Shown here: piece after piece, positions 15,526-17,409 of the stretch
How the letters are laid out: each line of letters begins with the position of its first letter
How positions within the stretch are numbered: the first letter of the stretch is position 1
Assembly: GCA_964601515.1 (NCBI GenBank)
Contig: CAZRNU010000061.1
Coordinates: 1 to 17,409, forward strand
Direction: 5' to 3'
From: PWND01 sp964601515
GTDB taxonomy: Bacteria; Bacteroidota; Bacteroidia; Bacteroidales; UBA7960
DNA length: 17,409 bases
The notes under the pieces: model-generated
What the model was told of the DNA's origin: nothing
Seen by the model: the letters and a program-made list of their open reading frames with translations, nothing else
Database searches by the model: none
Program-made: the position numbers and the translations under genes

Positions 15526-16101
15526 TTATTTTCCTCCTACATCTTTTGGTTCAGCTTCAGATATTGCCATAGGTACAGCTTGTCTTACAGCTTTGTTAAA
15601 CTCCTCGTTTTTTAATTCACTGAAAGGCAATCCAAATTTCTGTCTGGATAGTTCATCCCTCAGATCATTAATAGCAGCTGCGAGTTCATTCTGAACAGTA
15701 ATATACATCTCGTAAGAAGTGTTTCTGTCATTTTGCAGCGAAATAACTGCTCTCGAAACTTCAATATCCCCTATATGTTCAATATATTCCATCCTTTTTT
15801 CAGGCATGGTTTTGTCATTGTTTGGATTTGAAATGAACTCTTTTGTTCTTGCCCTGAGGTTTTTAACATCTTCAATTTGACCTTTAACCATTAGTCTGTC
15901 AAACTGGTCAACTAGCACCACCAATACATTTCTTTCCCTTACAGGAGGTGGAGGTGGTGCGTTAGGATCAATTGGTGGCGGCAATACCCTTAGAATTCCT
16001 GAGTCAATATCCATTGTTGTAGTAACAAGGAAAAATATCAGGAGTAGGAAAGCAATATCGGCCATTGACCCTGCATTAATTTCTGGACTCATTCTAGCCA
16101 T
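15526..16101 (-). CDS. ExbD-type biopolymer transport protein (first), proline-rich
   Basis: This 191-residue ExbD family protein has a transmembrane helix (about 13-30) with Asp15 in SMADIAFLLLIFFLVT. Directly after it comes a proline-rich stretch (41-53, with runs of three and five prolines), then a periplasmic domain longer than in classical ExbD (about 140 residues in all). The middle region (about 80-150) is rich in charged residues and probably helical. The protein is the third gene of the operon, 15 bases after the small membrane protein gene. The Asp in the helix is the proton-path residue known in ExbD. The longer periplasmic part fits the variant seen in Bacteroidota exbBDD sets, by memory. 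Confidence 0.93.
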   Translation of the reverse strand: MARMSPEINAGSMADIAFLLLIFFLVTTTMDIDSGILRVLPPPIDPNAPPPPPVRERNVLVVLVDQFDRLMVKGQIEDVKNLRARTKEFISNPNNDKTMPEKRMEYIEHIGDIEVSRAVISLQNDRNTSYEMYITVQNELAAAINDLRDELSRQKFGLPFSELKNEEFNKAVRQAVPMAISEAEPKDVGGK

Positions 16102-16116
16102 AGAAGAACTCCTTTT

Positions 16117-16458
16117 TTATTTAAATAATTTTGAAACTTCAGTATAAACAGCTGCAACTAGTCCAAGGATAATTAATGCCATTGTAGCAATAATGCCTCC
16201 TCCAACTAGTTTAGAAACTGTTGAGCTAACTAATATAGAACCTTGAGAACCCTGGTCAATTATCATTTGGCTTCCGCCTGCAACTGCCCATGATGCCACA
16301 AGCACTACCAATAGAACAGCTAACCCTAGTAGCGTTCCTTTGGCTTTCCGAAAATCCTTTATAAAATGAATTATCGGGAAGATGATTGCTGTAAGTGCTG
16401 CAATAGCCAACAATCCGTATGTTAAATAAATCCCTACATTAATAAATATATCGTTCAT
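16117..16458 (-). CDS. Small three-helix membrane protein of the ExbB-ExbD operon
   Basis: This 113-residue very hydrophobic protein has three predicted transmembrane segments at about 8-34, 42-61 and 83-106. A short basic loop (FIKDFRKAKG, 32-41) follows the first helix. A polar, glycine- and serine-rich loop (61-82) separates the second and third. No catalytic motif is visible. It lies between exbB (12 bases) and the first exbD (15 bases). From memory, a small membrane protein at this position is common in Bacteroidota ExbB-ExbD operons, so it may be an accessory subunit or assembly factor of the motor. This role is inferred only from position. Confidence 0.85.
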   Translation of the reverse strand: MNDIFINVGIYLTYGLLAIAALTAIIFPIIHFIKDFRKAKGTLLGLAVLLVVLVASWAVAGGSQMIIDQGSQGSILVSSTVSKLVGGGIIATMALIILGLVAAVYTEVSKLFK

Positions 16459-16470
16459 AAGTCAGGATGT

Positions 16471-17292
16471 TTATTTTTTGTACTTAATTAAAATGTCAAT
16501 GAAAGAAATAGTAGAGTCTTCCATTGTATTTACAATGCTGTCAACTTTTGAAACAATGTAATTGTAGAAAATTTGCAGAATAACAGCAACGATAAGACCG
16601 AATACTGTAGTTAAAAGAGCAACTTTAATACCTGATGCAACGATAGTTGGAGAAATGTCACCTGCAGCTGCGATAGCATCAAAAGCGCCAATCATACCGA
16701 TTACAGTACCCATAAACCCAAGCATAGGAGCAATTGCGATGAAAAGAGAAATCCATGTAAGATTCATTTCTAGACGTCCCATTAACACGCTACCATAAGA
16801 TACAACTGATTTTTCAACAACATCCATACCTTCGTTAACGCGGTCAAGACCTTGATAATAAATACTTGCAACAGGTCCGCGTGTATTTCTGCAAACTTCT
16901 TTAGCTGCTTCAATACCGCCCGTTTTTAATGCTTCTTCAACTGCATTAAGAAGTTTTGCAGTATTAGTGCTTGATAGATTAAGGTAAATAATCCTTTCGA
17001 TACATAGACCAAGGCCAACGATCAAACAAAGCAGGATAATTCCCATAAATTCAGCACCACCCTCTACAAACTTTTCTTTAAGAATGTAATGAAATGTTGC
17101 TTCTTCTTTTTCTTCTGCAGGAGCTACAGGAGCTACAGGGGCTACAGGAGCAGCTTCTTCAGTTTCTGCAATTGAATCATTTTGGGTAACTTCAGTTTCC
17201 GTTACTTCTGCGTCACCACCAGCTATTACATTTGTTGTCATTCCAAAAGTTACAATAGCTGCAATTGTTAATAAAACAAATAATCTTTTCAT
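16471..17292 (-). CDS. exbB: ExbB/TolQ/MotA-family proton channel subunit
   Basis: This 273-residue inner-membrane protein has a signal peptide (1-24, with a VIA-GG type end), an acidic and Ala-Pro-Val-rich linker (26-66) and then the MotA/TolQ/ExbB domain. Helices are at about 83-105, 178-203 and 219-246. The second helix ends in GTVIGMIGAF (195-204), a family hallmark. The last carries the polar Thr228 and Thr229 that face the proton path in ExbB. It should form the pentameric channel around ExbD. The cleavable signal and linker put an extended N-terminus in the periplasm, unlike enterobacterial ExbB. It is the first gene of the leftward operon, about 70 bases after a tRNA-Ser. No exact -7 box was found, so it might be read from a promoter upstream of the tRNA. 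Confidence 0.94.
   Translation of the reverse strand: MKRLFVLLTIAAIVTFGMTTNVIAGGDAEVTETEVTQNDSIAETEEAAPVAPVAPVAPAEEKEEATFHYILKEKFVEGGAEFMGIILLCLIVGLGLCIERIIYLNLSSTNTAKLLNAVEEALKTGGIEAAKEVCRNTRGPVASIYYQGLDRVNEGMDVVEKSVVSYGSVLMGRLEMNLTWISLFIAIAPMLGFMGTVIGMIGAFDAIAAAGDISPTIVASGIKVALLTTVFGLIVAVILQIFYNYIVSKVDSIVNTMEDSTISFIDILIKYKK
17119..17154 (-). repeat. 9-bp tandem repeat encoding the VAP linker
   Basis: Four tandem 9-base units start at 17119, 17128, 17137 and 17146. The first two are identical (AGGAGCTAC), the third differs by one base and the fourth by two. On the coding strand they specify the Val-Ala-Pro repeats of the ExbB linker (about residues 48-59). Such in-frame units can expand or shrink by slippage without changing the reading frame. 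Confidence 0.8.
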
Positions 17293-17361
17293 AATGAATG
17301 TTTATAGGTTTTGATAAAAAAAAAAGTTTGTTCTAATTGATCTTCCAAAAAAAATTATTTC

Positions 17362-17409
17362 TGGCGGAGAGATTGCGATTCGAACCCACAATACCTTTTT
17401 GAGGTATAC
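17362..17409 (-). tRNA. tRNA-Ser, 3' part only (cut by window edge)
   Basis: Read on the minus strand, this has a long variable arm (stem 17391-17396 with 17402-17407, loop of 5), a TTCGAAT T-loop (17378-17384), an acceptor strand complementary to GGAGAGA, a G discriminator and an encoded CCA (17362-17364). The long variable arm plus this acceptor end indicates tRNA-Ser; the anticodon lies outside the window. The T-stem (GTGGG with CGCAA) has two mismatches, G-G and G-A, if the loop is the normal 7 bases. A shifted pairing gives five pairs but a 9-base loop. It may be a functional variant or a decayed copy. Confidence 0.75.

Noticed and set aside
17316..17325. Ten-base A/T run as terminator for the tRNA
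   Set aside because: No stem-loop precedes it on the minus strand.

Overview
The window looks like a chromosomal segment of a Bacteroidota bacterium, probably Bacteroidales-like. The DNA is AT-rich and several genes are preceded by the Bacteroidota -7 box TAnnTTTG. There is an ExbB / small membrane protein / ExbD / ExbD gene set, a Fib_succ_major domain protein, a GyrI-like membrane protein, and a lipoprotein with a Cys lipobox. No phage, transposase, CRISPR or toxin-antitoxin genes are visible. I did not find a clearly new multi-gene system. The most unusual items are a Kdo-transferase homologue with several altered signature positions, a tRNA-Ser end with a poorly paired T-stem, and a pseudoknot-like palindromic element.

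Layout. (1) 1-298 has no gene. It holds short degenerate AAGATT repeats, a locally GC-richer stretch and a palindromic element. (2) 299-3498 carries a LEA14-like lipoprotein (-), a divergently placed serine hydrolase of the beta-lactamase family (+), a membrane-anchored protein that may be GyrI-like (+), and a Fib_succ_major protein without signal peptide (-). (3) 3691-5534 has fabD and a CaCA cation antiporter, 5 bp apart (+). (4) 5539-13545 is a leftward sugar-nucleotide cluster of eight tightly packed genes. Transcribed first are wbpE-, wbpD- and wbpB-like genes. After an 80-bp gap with its own -7 box come a UDP-HexNAc 6-dehydrogenase, galE, rmlB, a WbpP/TviC-type 4-epimerase and a CpsB/YwqE-type PHP phosphatase. 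(5) 13708-14994 is the divergent GT30 Kdo-transferase homologue (+), ending at a strong bidirectional terminator. (6) 15051-17292 is the leftward exbB-exbD operon. (7) 17362-17409 is the 3' part of a tRNA-Ser (-), cut by the window edge.

How the genes fit together. UDP-GlcNAc can be oxidised to UDP-GlcNAcA by the dehydrogenase. This can then be epimerised at C4 to UDP-GalNAcA (WbpP/TviC route), or oxidised, aminated and acetylated at C3 by the WbpB/WbpE/WbpD homologues to UDP-GlcNAc3NAcA. GalE and RmlB supply UDP-Gal and dTDP-4-keto-6-deoxyglucose. The PHP phosphatase is typical of capsule/exopolysaccharide loci regulated by a tyrosine kinase. The segment therefore looks like the precursor-supply end of a surface polysaccharide or LPS locus. 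Glycosyltransferases other than the Kdo-transferase homologue, a flippase, a polymerase, the Wzc kinase and RmlA/C/D are not in the window.
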